Assembly: GCA_038373865.1 (NCBI GenBank) | Contig: JAXGGA010001185.1 | Span: 101,481 to 165,480 of the forward strand | Direction of reading: 5' to 3' | DNA: 64,000 nt | Source of the DNA: Uloborus plumipes | Lineage: Eukaryota; Arthropoda; Arachnida; Araneae; Uloboridae | Shown: positions 13,249 through 24,768 of the stretch, piece by piece | Numbering within the stretch: position 1 is the stretch's first letter | Layout of the letters: each line of letters begins with the position of its first letter | Position numbers and translations under genes: made by a program | The notes under the pieces: model-generated | What the model was told of the DNA's origin: nothing | Database searches by the model: none | Seen by the model: the letters and a program-made list of their open reading frames with translations, nothing else

Positions 13249-15913
13249 CAGGGGCGTAGTCAAGGGTCTGAGGGTGTCCGGACCCAAACCCAAAATGACA
13301 AATTCTAAAAAAGAAGATTGAAGAAAAAATTGCCCTGTGTTGAAAACAAACATTATACTCACTCAAAATGCTACACTGTAAACTTGTCAGTTTTACTTAG
13401 AAAATCCTACTAAGGACTAGCCTAAGCAATGCAGAGCGCACTTTGAGCAAGCTTCAAAACATCAGAAATTCCAAAGAAGAATATTTTGAAGGAGAAATAT
13501 TTGTACCAGCAAAAGATTTTATCAAAGATGCTTTTGGGTCTGACATAGAAATGCCAAGAATAAGTAAAGTTCAAGCATTCAGAGCCAATTATGACACAAA
13601 CTGCACAAAAGAATACTATAGAAAATCCATTTTCATCTCAACCTTAGATGCACTAATTTTGCATCTATCAAGTCAGTTTAATGATTCCAACAATAAGAGT
13701 CTAGAAAGTTTATAACTTTTAATTCCTAAAAACTTGAATGAAGAAAGTATAGAAAAACTAAAAAATCTAGAACATTTTTATGAGTCAAAATTGTGCATGG
13801 ACTAAACTTAAATTCGAGTTCTCATTAAGGTGTGACATGTGGGCCAAAGAGACAACATCTCCAACTAGTCCAATAAGTATTGTTCTTTCTGCAACCCTAA
13901 TTTCTATCCAGTGATAAATGGCTTGCAGAAAATTCTTTGCACTCTTTCAATTACAACATGCTCTGCCAAAAGAAGCTTCACATGCTTAAAACAAATAAAA
14001 ACATATTTGAGGAACAGAATGAGAGAAGATAGGTTGGTAGGTTTGGCTGCATTATGAGCTAATATTTAGAAAAGTGCCAATTTGAGTCCCATGTGAATTT
14101 TCACTAGTATTTCAAAAACTAGTTAAAAAAATAATTTTCCCCAGAAAGAAGACAAGGTTTTGCTTTCATTTCATCTAATAATATCAGAAAAAAAAATTTT
14201 TTTCTTCAGAAAATATGTTTTATACATCAAAAATCAGATCGGTAACGTGTCCCCAGTACCAAAGCTTAGCATGCAAACAGCTTAAGCGCACTTTCTAACT
14301 TCCCAAAAAAAATGCACTTGCACAAAAAACGATTTTATTTTTACCCCTTTGTTAATATTTTACTTCATTTTTGTTTTAATCGATTTCTGATTTTCTAGGG
14401 AATGCGAAATCGGCGTGTCCACCAGTTCTGCGTCAAAGCGGTAACAATAACGTCCAATCTATATTTAGGCTCCCAAAATCATTTCCTGCACTGATACCAC
14501 GTGATACTGAGTACATGGTGTGATGTTTTATCGCATCGTAATTAAAAATTTGCATTTCTGCATCTAAAATTGCAGGTAAGATTTTTTAAAGTGATTTATA
14601 AAATGTGTGTCATTTAAGTCATCATATCGGTAACACGAGCTAAAATGCGCAGTTTTTATTGTTTTAAAAGTTATTTTATCTATAAGTATAGTCCTATATT
14701 GCAAGTGAAAAAACCACATGTTTGATTTTGGTTTAGCGCAATCGACTCGGAAATAAAAAAAAACTTTGTAGGTTTGTCAGATCGGTAACAGTCAGAGCGT
14801 TAACATTGAAAAACAGTGAATATGTTACTGAACTAACTCTCACGTTTCAGAACTATTAAAAAGCAAAAATCATAATTTTTAGCCATATATTGAATAATTT
14901 TGTTCTTAAAAAATGAAAAGCAATGAGTTTCAGTACAATTGCTTCGTTTGTGGTTTGTATGACCTGACAATAGAAGTTAGTAAAATAAGAAAAATTGACA
15001 CTGCAGAAATTAAGTTAATTAATTATTATTATTTTATTTATTTATTTTTTTGGTGCTTCAATTTCTCATAACTTCGATAAATAACTAGATAATAACTAGC
15101 ATGCTAAATTTGAATTTCTAATCAAGAAATTAAATTTCCTGCAACTAATTAAAGAAAAGCAAGCAGCAGAGTTGTGTGTTGAAAAAGTTGAAGTTGTGTG
15201 TTGTTTCAAAACAAAACAAATGTTTTATTAGCTTGGATTTGGTAATCTTATAATTTATTTTATCTAAAAACCTCATCGCTCATTTTTATTCCCAAGAAAT
15301 TCTTTTTTTATAATAAAATTTGATTTTTAGCTAATATATATATAAAAATGTAATTATCTTAATTCTGTGTTAAAAATGCAAGGAAATGATATCATTTTTA
15401 GAGATGTTAATGAAGACTGAAAGCATAAACTCAGATATGTAGCTCATATTAACATCAGATCTGTAACGGCTTAAAAGTGAGTAATCTAAGAAGGGGGTAA
15501 ATAACTTCCTTGACCTACCCCCCCCCCCTTTTATTTTCTTGCATTTAGACCCAATTTAGACTTAGAATCCAATATTAATTTTTTTCTACAAAAAAATTTT
15601 TTCATCAGAAAACTCCAACTTCAAATTGGCACTTTTCAAAATATTGGCTCTTATCTATTTATCTCGATGATGAATACGTAACTCCCGACGAGATAATTAA
15701 AAAATTGGTCATGTCAAATAGAAGATTACTCTCATAATTCTTTTTTAGTTTTAAAATAATGCTTTTGTTTTAAATTTTGCTGCTTGTTTTACATTCAAAT
15801 GGTGAACTTTGGAATCTCTAGTATATACTTTGCTTATTTTCAAGATCTCCATGTCATTTTTTAAAATTTTCCTTGACCCCCCCCCCCAAATTAAAATCCT
15901 GGCTAGGCCACTG
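13249..15913 (+). mobile_element. hAT transposon remnant (ZMYM/P52rIPK-like)
   Basis: The left end is CAGGGGCGTAGTCAAGG; the right end, read on the other strand, is CAGTGGCCTAGCCAGG. The flanks AGAACACT and AGAACCGT match at 6 of 8 bases, so the target duplication is decayed or the ends are slightly off. Inside is a hAT transposase remnant on the plus strand. The last 1.8 kb has no coding and contains an internal inverted pair: AGAAAAGTGCCAATTTGA near 14062 and its complement near 15636. It may therefore hold a further, unresolved insertion. A C11 tract sits near the right end. Confidence 0.65.
13443..14066 (+). pseudogene. hAT transposase fragment, C-terminal half
   Basis: An open block reads EMPRISKVQAFRANYDTNCT then EYYRKSIFISTLDALILHL, the middle part of hAT transposases related to ZMYM1 and the '52 kDa repressor' family. 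After a stop near 13712 the frame resumes. From about 13905 it reads GLQKILCTLSITTCSAKRSF, then LKQIKTYLRNRMREDRLVGL, the hAT dimerisation domain (normally 'A.RSFS.L..IK..LR..M...RL..L'). Multiple stops and a missing N-terminal zinc finger and first catalytic parts show it is dead. Confidence 0.8.
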
Positions 15914-16525
15914 AGAACCGTCCTTAGTAACTGAAACTATGGAAACTCAGTAACTTGCTACCAGCATAACTTAACATGCTTTGTGTCCTTGGAGTGTTAA
16001 GTTATCAAGGTTCTACTGTATTAAATCACACTAAATTCAAATTCAATTCACACTATTTATCATTGTGCATTTTTAGTAACAATAAATGAAAGGTTAAAAA
16101 TTCAAACTAATCAATTAAAAACATTTTGCTCTGGACTTTCAAAGCAGAATTACCTTCCTTATAAGTGAAAGTTCAAGAACAGAAGTTATTATTCTTTGTA
16201 AAATACATCAGGACTTTGGTTTCTTAGGTTAGAAACTTATGTTTGGATTTTTAAAAGAGGGGAATACCCCCCCCCCCCCCCCGCCCTCACACACACACAC
16301 ACACACACACAAATTTTTCTTCTTTTTTTTTTCAAACTACCTTTCAAAATGCATAACAGATTTGAATAAATAAGCAGTTTACGTCAGTAGTAAATGTAAA
16401 TACAAGGAGCAGTAATGATATAGTACAGCAATATTTAGAAAGTGTCAAAATTCATAGTAAAACTTAGAAAAAAAATCAAGTAAATGGTATAAAAAAATAT
16501 GTTTCTTTTAAATAATATAGAATAC
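15914..16525. other. Intron stretch with poly-C and (CA)n tract
   Basis: 16267-16310 is a C17 run, then GCCCT and an (AC)n microsatellite. Nothing else was recognised. Confidence 0.7.
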
Positions 16526-16638
16526 CTTAAAACTGGAGGAGTAGCAACATCCTTTATCATAAGGGCAATCGTTATAAACATACCCTTAAGTTGCAAGAGA
16601 AGAGAATCTTCATCAGGATACCGATATATCACACCATC
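16526..16638 (-). CDS. intu: inturned, exon coding the first longin region
   Basis: Minus strand: acceptor TTTTGTAG at 16639-16646, 113-base exon, donor GTATTC from 16525 down. It starts in phase 0 and leaves two bases (AG). The peptide DGVIYRYPDEDSLLLQLKGM continues FITIALMIKDVATPPVL. Vertebrate Inturned has '[20 protein letters not shown]' followed by 'IFLTLCDMLENVTG' here, the same spacing of Y.YP, a short helix and G(M/I)F(I/L)T. This is the first longin-type (CHiPS-related) region. In animals Inturned pairs with Fuzzy through such domains. Confidence 0.85.
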
Positions 16639-17791
16639 CTACAAAATGAAACACACATATGATCAAATTCTTGTTCACACTTTCAGTTTTTATTCCAAAA
16701 GCATTCTGATCATTTTTCTGAAGATTAATTTAAAAAAATGTACTTTTCGGTGAAGAGATCTGTTTTATCTTTCAATCTGCAAGTATTTTAGTGTTGTGAA
16801 AGATAAAACTATTGGTGTAAATTAATTCATTGGTATAGATACGTCAAATACGGATTTCCGGTGAAGTTGTCGGTCAAACAAATTATTTAATAAAAGAATA
16901 CAACTGCTGAACACAGTATCACACATTGCAACAAAGCTGCAGCAATGCGTAGCAAGTCCATCACAAGTAGTAGGCCAATAATTGGTGATAAAAACTGCTG
17001 ATTGCCTCTACTTTTCTTATGCAGAGGAAAACAAAAATTCAGTTGTGATTTTGCATTCTTATCGCATCATTAAATTATAATTTCTTCACTTTTGCATATC
17101 TTTTTTCATTATACTCAGTTTATCGAAACAAAAAATTGAAGGAACAAAAACTTTTAAAAAATATTGCAGGAAAAAAATTTTGAAAAAATTGTAGGAAGCT
17201 GAAGCATTCTCACTGTGCAGAATCTTTAAATCAAACAAGTAACAATAGTTCATGAAAACAACGGCAAAATAATCATCAGTTCCACTAACATTCAGGGGGC
17301 TACAGCGATCACAGTTTTTGATTTATCTACTATTCAAACATTATTATTTTATAATAATTCAAACTTACTATTTTATAATAGTAAGTTTATGTAGATTCTT
17401 GATTTAAAGAAACTATCATAATACACATAATTGTGTACCTCACATCACATATTAAAAGAAGCTTTGGGGTTTTTTTTTTCCTCTGAACATAAAGTACAAA
17501 AGAAAAAACTTTGGAGAAAAAAAAAAAAACCTAAAGCTTAGGTATCAAATTAAATAACTGCTGTTGGTAAAAGTATTTGGGTTTCGAAACACACATGCAT
17601 CAGACTGCCCGGAAAAAAAGGAGAAACAAGTGCATGGGAAATTTTAACTAATAACGCATTTACTGGTTTAAGAACAAAGTTCAAACATAAATTAAATCTT
17701 AAAAATTTTAAAAAATAAAGTTTCCAAAGTTAAAATGAGAATTGAAAAGATTAAACAAGATACATTACAAATTACAAAATGAGTGTCACAA
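16639..17791. other. Intron stretch, nothing recognised
   Basis: AT-rich. 17337-17389 holds a short inverted repeat around TTACTATTTTATAATAGTAA. No coding block was recognised. Confidence 0.5.
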
Positions 17792-20700
17792 TAGGGTGGT
17801 CACAAAAATCAATTTTCGAATTTCTTTTGCGGCACCCCCTAAAATGTGCCATTGGGATAGAAAACATGTTTCGCAAAGTTTTAGCTTAGTCGGATAATAT
17901 TAACACGTGCCGCAAAGAGGGTAAAGTTAAGAAAAACAGCGATTTTTAGCCAAAATGTGTAGTTTTTACTCTGTGAAACCAAAACTACTGATCCTAGAAG
18001 CTTTATTTTGGTCTCATTTTGTAGGAAATTTTATTTTCTTTCGGTCAAATTTTATTTAAAGTTTCAAAAAAAAAATGATTAAATATTTTTCAGAATTTTC
18101 ACAAGTCAGGCTGCAACGCAAATCCTCGAAATTGCAAGTAACATGGGGATTTTTTTTTTCTACTAATCTTTTGAGGCACCCTCCTAAAATGTGCCAATAG
18201 ACTAGAAAATGAGATTTGCAAAGTTTTAACTTAATCGGATAATATTTACACGTGCCTCAAAGTGGGTAAAGTTACGAAAAACAGCGATTTTTAGCCAAAA
18301 ATCGTAGTTCTTCCTCTATAAAACCAAAACTATTCATCTTAGAAACTTTATTTTGGTCTCATTTTGTAGGAAATTTAATTCTCGTTAAATGCTATCCCAT
18401 TCATCTTTGCTATCATGTCCAAAGTATTTATTTGGCATTTTTCAGGTTAAATCTTAGAGTATATCAAAAATAAGAAATTTTCATGCAAAAACCTAAAATC
18501 ATTGCAATATTCAATTACATTTATTTGCTTATTGTTGGATTTACTTTGTCAATTAAAAAAGGGGTATTTTCGAGGTACTTTAGAAATAAATGAAACAAAT
18601 TCCTGTGTTAAAATAGAGGAATTAATGGGTTAAGACGGAAAGCAAAGAGTTAAAATGACAATAAAAGCTTTAATGCACCTTTATACTTATACTGTTAAAT
18701 TATATAACATTATTTTACTACTCTTTATATACAAACTAAGTTGCTGATGACTTGGATGGGATACCTTTTGATAAATGAGGAGACTGCCTGCATTTAGCAT
18801 ACAGCCTTAACTTGTAATAAAAGCTACCGTTGCTCTTTGTCTTTCGTCAAAGTGGAACTGAAGCCTGGAATTAATTTTACACCTCTTTCAGCTGTGTCAT
18901 GGAACACCATTAAACTATTTACTGTCTTTTTAGCTTTAGTATAAAATTGGTTTTCACACGATTTATGGGGGTACATATTGTAATCGTCCCTAGGATGCAG
19001 CTTTTTAATTTCACAATAAGAAAGTTTCAATTTTTGCCTAAATTGCTTATTTTTAATATTCTCATCTGCTGTACCTGCTTTGAATTGCTTTTTATCTAAC
19101 ACAGATCATTCAGCTAGAATTTTTTTAAAAATATTTGCTTGAGGACCAGCAGATGTATTTCCATTTTGCCACTAAAAACTGTTTTAAAAATAACTTCTAA
19201 GATGCGGTGGAAACATGCTGAATACGGAAAATATTTCTGTAACAACGCAGGTTTCCTGAAAGCTACCACTATTTTCAGCAGTGGTATCAAAATACATTCC
19301 ATAATTTTATTTAACTGAGCCCCGATGCTCAACTACTGAATGTACAGCACTTACTTGTACACGCCCGTGCTGTTTTTAAGGATGGGAACACCTATCATCT
19401 GCTCTTCAACACCACTAGTTATCAAAATTGTTAGTCTCTAAATTGTCTTTGTTAAACAATACTGGATGAGATTTCTTATCCCAATACACAACAGCTCCTT
19501 CTAAGTCTAAATTCCTAAATCGATTTTTGATAAGATTAAATCTTTGTTGAAGAAATTGCTGTCTACAAAATGGTATGACGTTTCTACTGAAAATTAAAAT
19601 TAAATTTGGCGGTCATGATTTAATGCCTCTTCTGTAGCTGCTACTATCCGTTCTACGAATCCTGATTTGAAACATCAAAGTGGTTATCAAAGGAAAATCC
19701 TTAACTCTTTGGTTTTAAATGGCATTTTTGGATCTCTCAGCATTTTTCGCAGCTTTCTCCTCTCACCATACAGTTTTTCTAGGTTTCTAACGTAGGTTTT
19801 AGATTGTTTGGTTGGCATCTTAGCTTTTTCGCAAAAAATGAGAACTCCCTTTGGTTACTTGAAGCTTTTCTGAACATCAGTTTAATTTGACGAAAGTTTT
19901 AAAGATAGAAGGTAACTTGGAACCTGTGATTTGATGAGACATGCGGCTATTAAAAATTGTCTTTCTGTCTTAAATTCAAGCTTGTTGATCTCTGGAAACC
20001 GAAGGTGGAGCCATTCTCCATTAAATCTCAAGGATTGTGTCCGCTTGAAGACTTGCAAAGCGAACAACTATGAATACTATATTTATTAAGTGTTGTGGGG
20101 TGTCTGAATGATTTCTCGGCCCTCCCACAATAGACATGGTGATTGCACCTTTCGATAATGGGGAATCATAGTTTTCTCCCTTCCCCAAGGGGTCGAAAGG
20201 CAGAGATTTTTAAGCTAATATTCAGCTCTGACAGCTAAGGAGGAAAGCAGCGTTTTATATTTGAAGGGGTTAAGAGGAGGGGATGAAAGGGTTAAGTGAC
20301 AAAACAGAAATTGCAAATAATTAAAGTCCAAAGTTTTATTGTTGTAGTTATTGCAGCTGGTTTTGTCATTAGTGTGCGTATGAAATTGGTCTATTGATAT
20401 CTACTGTTTGATTTACCAAGTTTTATTTGCTCACCTGTATCTATTGCTTACCATTGTAGAGAGTGTTCATTTTTTAAAATGTAACTTAGCCCCTTCATCC
20501 TCCAAGCCCTTCATATATGGCTTGTACTGCTCATTTCATAAGTTATACTCGCAGTTATTTATTTTATCTATGAGTTTCAAAGACATAAATTTATTATATA
20601 TTCGTAATAATATTGCTGTTTTTTCTCTGAAAAGTCAACGTTATCCGTAGATTTCATCAAATTTACTAAAAGAACTTATTAATTTACATTTTAATGATTT

Positions 20701-21410
20701 ATTTTTTTCTAAGCAATTTCAAGGATTTACGCTGCAGCCTGATTTGAAAAATTCTGAAAAATATTCAATCATTTTTCTCGAAACTTTAAATGAAATTAGA
20801 CTTACAGAAAATAAAATTTCCTACAAAATGAGATCAAAATAAAGCTTCTAAGATGAATAGTTTTGGTTTCGCAGAGGAAAAACTACGATTTTTGGCTAAA
20901 AATCGCTGTTTTTCGTAACTTTACCCACTTTGAGGCACGTGTTAATATTATCCGATTAAGCTAAAACTTTTCAAGTCTCATTTTCTAGTCTATTGGCACA
21001 TTTTAGGGGGGTGCATAAAAAGATTAGTTGAAAAAAAAATTTCACCATGTTACTTGCAATTTCGAGGGTTTACGTTACAGCCTGACTTGTGAAAATTCTG
21101 AAAAATATTTAATCATTTTTTTCGAAATTTTAAATAAGATTAGACTTAAAGAAAATAAAATTTCCTACAAAATGAGACCAAAATAAAGCTTCTAGGATCA
21201 GTAGTTTTGGTTTTACAGAGTAAAAACTACAATTTTTGGCTAAAAATCGCTGTTTTTCTTAACTTTACCTCTTTGCGGCACGTGTTAATATTATCCGATT
21301 AAGCTAAAGCTTTGCAAATCTCATTTTCTAGCCAATTGGCACATTTTAGGAGGGTGCCGCAAAAGATTAGTTGAAAAAAAAATTTCCCCATGTTACTTGT
21401 GACCACCCTA
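17792..21410 (-). mobile_element. Foldback hAT-like transposon with ~0.6-kb inverted arms
   Basis: The left end TAGGGTGGTCACA and right end TGTGACCACCCTA are inverted copies. The flank GTGTCACA occurs at 17783-17790 and 21411-21418, an 8-bp target duplication with one extra A on the left. Each arm (17792-18385 and about 20700-21410) is made of two tandem copies of a ~330-bp unit containing CACCCTCCTAAAATGTGCCA and ACAGCGATTTTTAGCCAAAA. The centre carries minus-strand transposase remains. The TIR start and 8-bp duplication match those of 22178-25098 and 42620-44999. Confidence 0.85.
18824..20067 (-). pseudogene. Transposase remains inside foldback element
   Basis: Minus-strand blocks: 20067-19882 (QVFKRTQSLRFNGEWLHLRF..., unassigned), 19332-19114 (unassigned) and 19102-18824. 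The last reads KQFKAGTADENIKNKQFRQK and later FHDTAERGVKLIPGFSSTLT with KDKEQR. I recognise the 'D.AERGVKLI..F...LT.dEEQ' signature as a block near the C-terminus of a transposase-like family common in arthropod and cnidarian genomes. Stops and frameshifts separate the blocks. The exact family is not certain. Confidence 0.5.
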
Positions 21411-21418
21411 GTGTCACA

Positions 21419-22169
21419 CTAAGAAATAAGTTTACTTAAAAGAAAAAACTGCTGTAAAGAAACACTGAGGCTTGAGTAGCAGCACAGTCAAAAAGACAAA
21501 GATACTTGTTTTTTGGCATGAAATAAAATTTATGTAACTCATTCATATTAGCACCACGATGGGGACAAGGCACAGACTGTACCATTAACTTTTTACAGGG
21601 GTGTTTTAAAGGGTCTGTCTTTTGGAGGGGCTGGGGATGTTCTTAAAGGGTGCACAAATGTCCTATGCACACCTCTAGTTACAAATAATAGTCCCATTGA
21701 ACTCATTTCATCAATAATATCTGAATTCATTGATGATAATGTTATCAATTATAACCAGCAGTCTGCGGGCATAAAAGGATAAGATATTTCATTTTTTCAA
21801 TATTAACAAAAAGATTGTCCAACAAAAATTAAATTGAAATTGAAAATGTTCTAATCAAGAGATATTTAGAGCAAGTAAGTTTTATTTCCAATTCATGTCA
21901 CTATAGTCGACATGATCAAAGATGCACCACAATATAACTAACTCCCTCAAAAGAGATTGCTACCATCTTAAAATGATTGAACACAGTTTAATTAATGATT
22001 AATATTCATTAATTTCAAGGAAATTAAAAATGGTACTGTATGGAAATTAAGATCACTTAGTTATTTTCAGAAAAAAACAGTTTGGCCACATAAGTTTGAA
22101 AGGAAAAGTACCCCTTAAAGTGCAAGGCTATGCTTGTTAGTAGTCTTGTGGACCAAAGGCTAACATGAC
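21419..22169. other. Intron stretch, nothing recognised
   Basis: The G-rich stretch TTTTGGAGGGGCTGGGGATG lies near 21617. No coding block or element ends were recognised. Confidence 0.5.
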
Positions 22170-22594
22170 ATGATCATTAGGGTGGGTCATTTTCATTTTT
22201 TTTCGAAATGTTAAGGGGCACAGGATTAAAAAGGTGCATCGTGGTCCCAAACTAACGTGTGTGAATTTTTTTTACATTCTGATAAGTCTTTTTGCTGCCG
22301 GATTGATCTTGTAGTGTCGATTCCTATACCCAGATTGAATACGTTCTATGTAAACTTGCAGCAATAATAAATATATTTTTTCTTATAGAAACACGTCATC
22401 AAAATTTTAATTTGCACCTGGTTTAAATTCACACCTGCCGTTTCAGCTGTGAGAATTAGCAAAAATGTATGAATCAGTGTCTAAAAATAACCTACGCATG
22501 CGCAATTTAACACAGCTATTTCAATATAACTGCGATCGAATTAAAGTGCGCTAGATGTAGTTTGATGCTCCTATGGTAGACAGCTTTTTAAATT

Positions 22595-22941
22595 ATGAAT
22601 CGCACTCGGTCAGGTTGGAAATCCAAGTTGTTTGGTGATTCATCTGATCTCAACTGCAATATATTACCAACCTACGAAGATGTTGGGAAATATTACGAAT
22701 TTAACCGTCATAAGTTAAAAAGTGAAAGGGGTCTTAATAAAGAGCCATCTTACAAAGAAGTAGAGGACATTGTGGTAAAGAAAATAGAAGAAATTTGGAC
22801 AAAGGCTTCCCTTCCTATAGTGCAACGCAAACGAGTAAAAGCTATGTTAAAAAATCTACCACTTGAAATGTAGAAATCTTTTAAAATCCCATCCTAAAAT
22901 CCCTAAGAAAAAATTAGAAGAGTTTTCACCGGGCTGGTAAA
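22595..22941 (+). pseudogene. Transposase N-terminal part, two frame breaks
   Basis: Starts at ATG 22595 and reads MNRTRSGWKSKLFGDSSDLN to a stop at 22871. The next block continues in another frame (KSHPKIPKKKLEEFSPGW, ending at TAA 22938-22940), and a third frame then enters the large ORF at 22942. So two small frame shifts, near 22870 and 22939, separate the N-terminal ~120 residues from the rest. An intron is possible but no good splice pair was seen. Confidence 0.65.
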
Positions 22942-24768
22942 ATGCTATTTGACATTTCATCTTGCAAATGCAAAGATATTAATAATTGCATTTGTCCAAA
23001 AAATAAAAAAATTCCAAAGAGAGAAAAAAAGTTCCTAATAGATCAACGGAGCACTAGAAGAATGGTGATTGGAGCCGTAGATACTCCTACTACGAAAAAA
23101 TTAACCAAAATTCTTAAGAGAAAAATACTGCAGGAGAAATCGGAGCTTCACACTCGAAAAGAACGTGCTGATTCATCTTGTCTCATTACTTCATCTGCAT
23201 CCAGTTCATTGGATACGGACAGTGAGGATGAGTTTCAAGGACCTAGACGAGCGTCTTCAACTACTTATATCAGGAAATCAACTTGTGCAAACTATACAGT
23301 AGACTTTAATTTGCTTTCCCGGACATGTGATAGATACGGGGTATCTGACCGGGCAGGAGCAGCTATTGCTTCTGCAGTACTTTACCCCACCACTTCGGAA
23401 ATTATTGATAAAAACATGCTTCGCCGGAAACGTAAAGACGCACGAAAGTGTGCCCTGGACAAAGCCAAAGTTGAACAAATACAAGCTTTGTATTTTGACG
23501 GAAGAAAAGATAAAACTTTAATTATATTGGAAAAGAATGGTAAATTCTATAGAAAAAGCATTACAGAAGAACATATTTCGCTAATTATGGAACCAGAGTC
23601 TAAGTTCTTAGGCTATATCGCACCCGCCTCTGGTACTTCTAAATGTATAGAGCAAGAAATTAAAAATTTCTTTTTGGAATCGAAAATACCTATGAAACCT
23701 TTGGTGGCAGTCGGATGTGATGGAACTAACGTTAACGTTGGTAAAAATAGAGGTGTCATACGCTTGTTGGAAGAAAGTTTAAATAGACCTTTACAGTGGC
23801 TCATATGTTTATTGCACATGAATGAATTGCCATTTAGACATTTGTTTCTCCACATTGATGGCAACACGACAGGACCGAAGTCATTTTCGGGAACAATCGG
23901 TAAAGAACTAGAAAATTGTGAAAAAAATCCCGTTGTTCAGTTTGCGCCTATCCCAGCATACTTACCAAAGTTGCCCGTTCAAGACATTAGTACTGACCAA
24001 ACATATTTGCATAGAATAGCATCGGCGGTCTCTACAGGCATATTTCCTGTGGAACTAACATACATGTCACCTGGCAAAATGTCTCACGCTCGATGGCTAA
24101 CTCGTGCGAATCGAATCCTACGTTTGTATGTTTCAGTGGAATCTCCTTCTGAAAATTTAATAATTCTTGCGACATATGTCGTAAAAGTTTATGCTCCAAT
24201 TTGGTTTGCTATCAAAAGCCACCCTTCATGTAAAGATGGAGCTCGGCACTTGTTCAAGCTCATCATTGCAACTCGGTATTTATCTACTGAATTGAAGGCC
24301 AAAATAGATCCCGTTATCCAAAGAAACAGTTATTTCGCACACCCAGAAAATTTGTTGATTGCAATGCTGACAGATTCGGAGCAGTCCGTCCGTGAATTGG
24401 CAGTCCATCGGATTCTAGAAGCTCGTTGTGCTCAACAAAATAGAATCCGAATTTTTCAAATTCCTGTTGTTAACTTTGCTGCTGAATCTTACATAGACCT
24501 CATTGATTGGAAAAATATATCTGATCCACCAATACTAAAATCAGTTTCTGATGAAGATGTTCAACTGTTTGCTTCAGGAGCAAAACAATTGCCTTTACTA
24601 CGTCTGCCATGTCACACACAGGCTGTTGAAAGGGCAGTTAAAACAGTGACAGAAGCTTCAGCTACATTGTGCAAAAAATCTGAAAGAGAAGGCTTCATAA
24701 AAAACCAACTGGAGTCTCGGAAAATTATGCCAAAGTTTGATAGTAAGAAAGACTTTCATGCTAATTAA
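22942..24768 (+). CDS. hAT-like transposase, 608 codons
   Basis: A long open frame. Residues about 9-19 (CKCKDINNCIC) form a cysteine cluster; a basic Ser/Asp-rich stretch follows to about 100. VAVGCDGTNVNVGKNRGV at about 255-272 offers a catalytic Asp. CLLHMNEL at about 289-296 is a CxxH motif like that of hAT nucleases. KMSHARWLTRANRILRLYVS at about 380-399 resembles the hAT 'RW' block. LPCHTQAVERAVKTVTEASA near 575-594 occupies the place of the hAT dimerisation signature. I have seen close relatives annotated as hypothetical proteins in arthropods and Hydra. Its function would be cut-and-paste transposition of the 22178-25098 element. hAT placement is inference from motifs, the TIR start and the 8-bp duplication. 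The Met at 22942 is probably not the true start, since family similarity runs upstream across frame breaks. Confidence 0.8.
   Translation: MLFDISSCKCKDINNCICPKNKKIPKREKKFLIDQRSTRRMVIGAVDTPTTKKLTKILKRKILQEKSELHTRKERADSSCLITSSASSSLDTDSEDEFQGPRRASSTTYIRKSTCANYTVDFNLLSRTCDRYGVSDRAGAAIASAVLYPTTSEIIDKNMLRRKRKDARKCALDKAKVEQIQALYFDGRKDKTLIILEKNGKFYRKSITEEHISLIMEPESKFLGYIAPASGTSKCIEQEIKNFFLESKIPMKPLVAVGCDGTNVNVGKNRGVIRLLEESLNRPLQWLICLLHMNELPFRHLFLHIDGNTTGPKSFSGTIGKELENCEKNPVVQFAPIPAYLPKLPVQDISTDQTYLHRIASAVSTGIFPVELTYMSPGKMSHARWLTRANRILRLYVSVESPSENLIILATYVVKVYAPIWFAIKSHPSCKDGARHLFKLIIATRYLSTELKAKIDPVIQRNSYFAHPENLLIAMLTDSEQSVRELAVHRILEARCAQQNRIRIFQIPVVNFAAESYIDLIDWKNISDPPILKSVSDEDVQLFASGAKQLPLLRLPCHTQAVERAVKTVTEASATLCKKSEREGFIKNQLESRKIMPKFDSKKDFHAN

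Noticed and set aside
16499..16753. Plus-strand frame over the intu exon
   Set aside because: Antisense of the exon 16638-16526, which has fitting splice sites and phase.
23278..23867. Open frames on the other strand or in other frames within the 608-codon ORF
   Set aside because: Shadows of the transposase frame without any recognisable motif.
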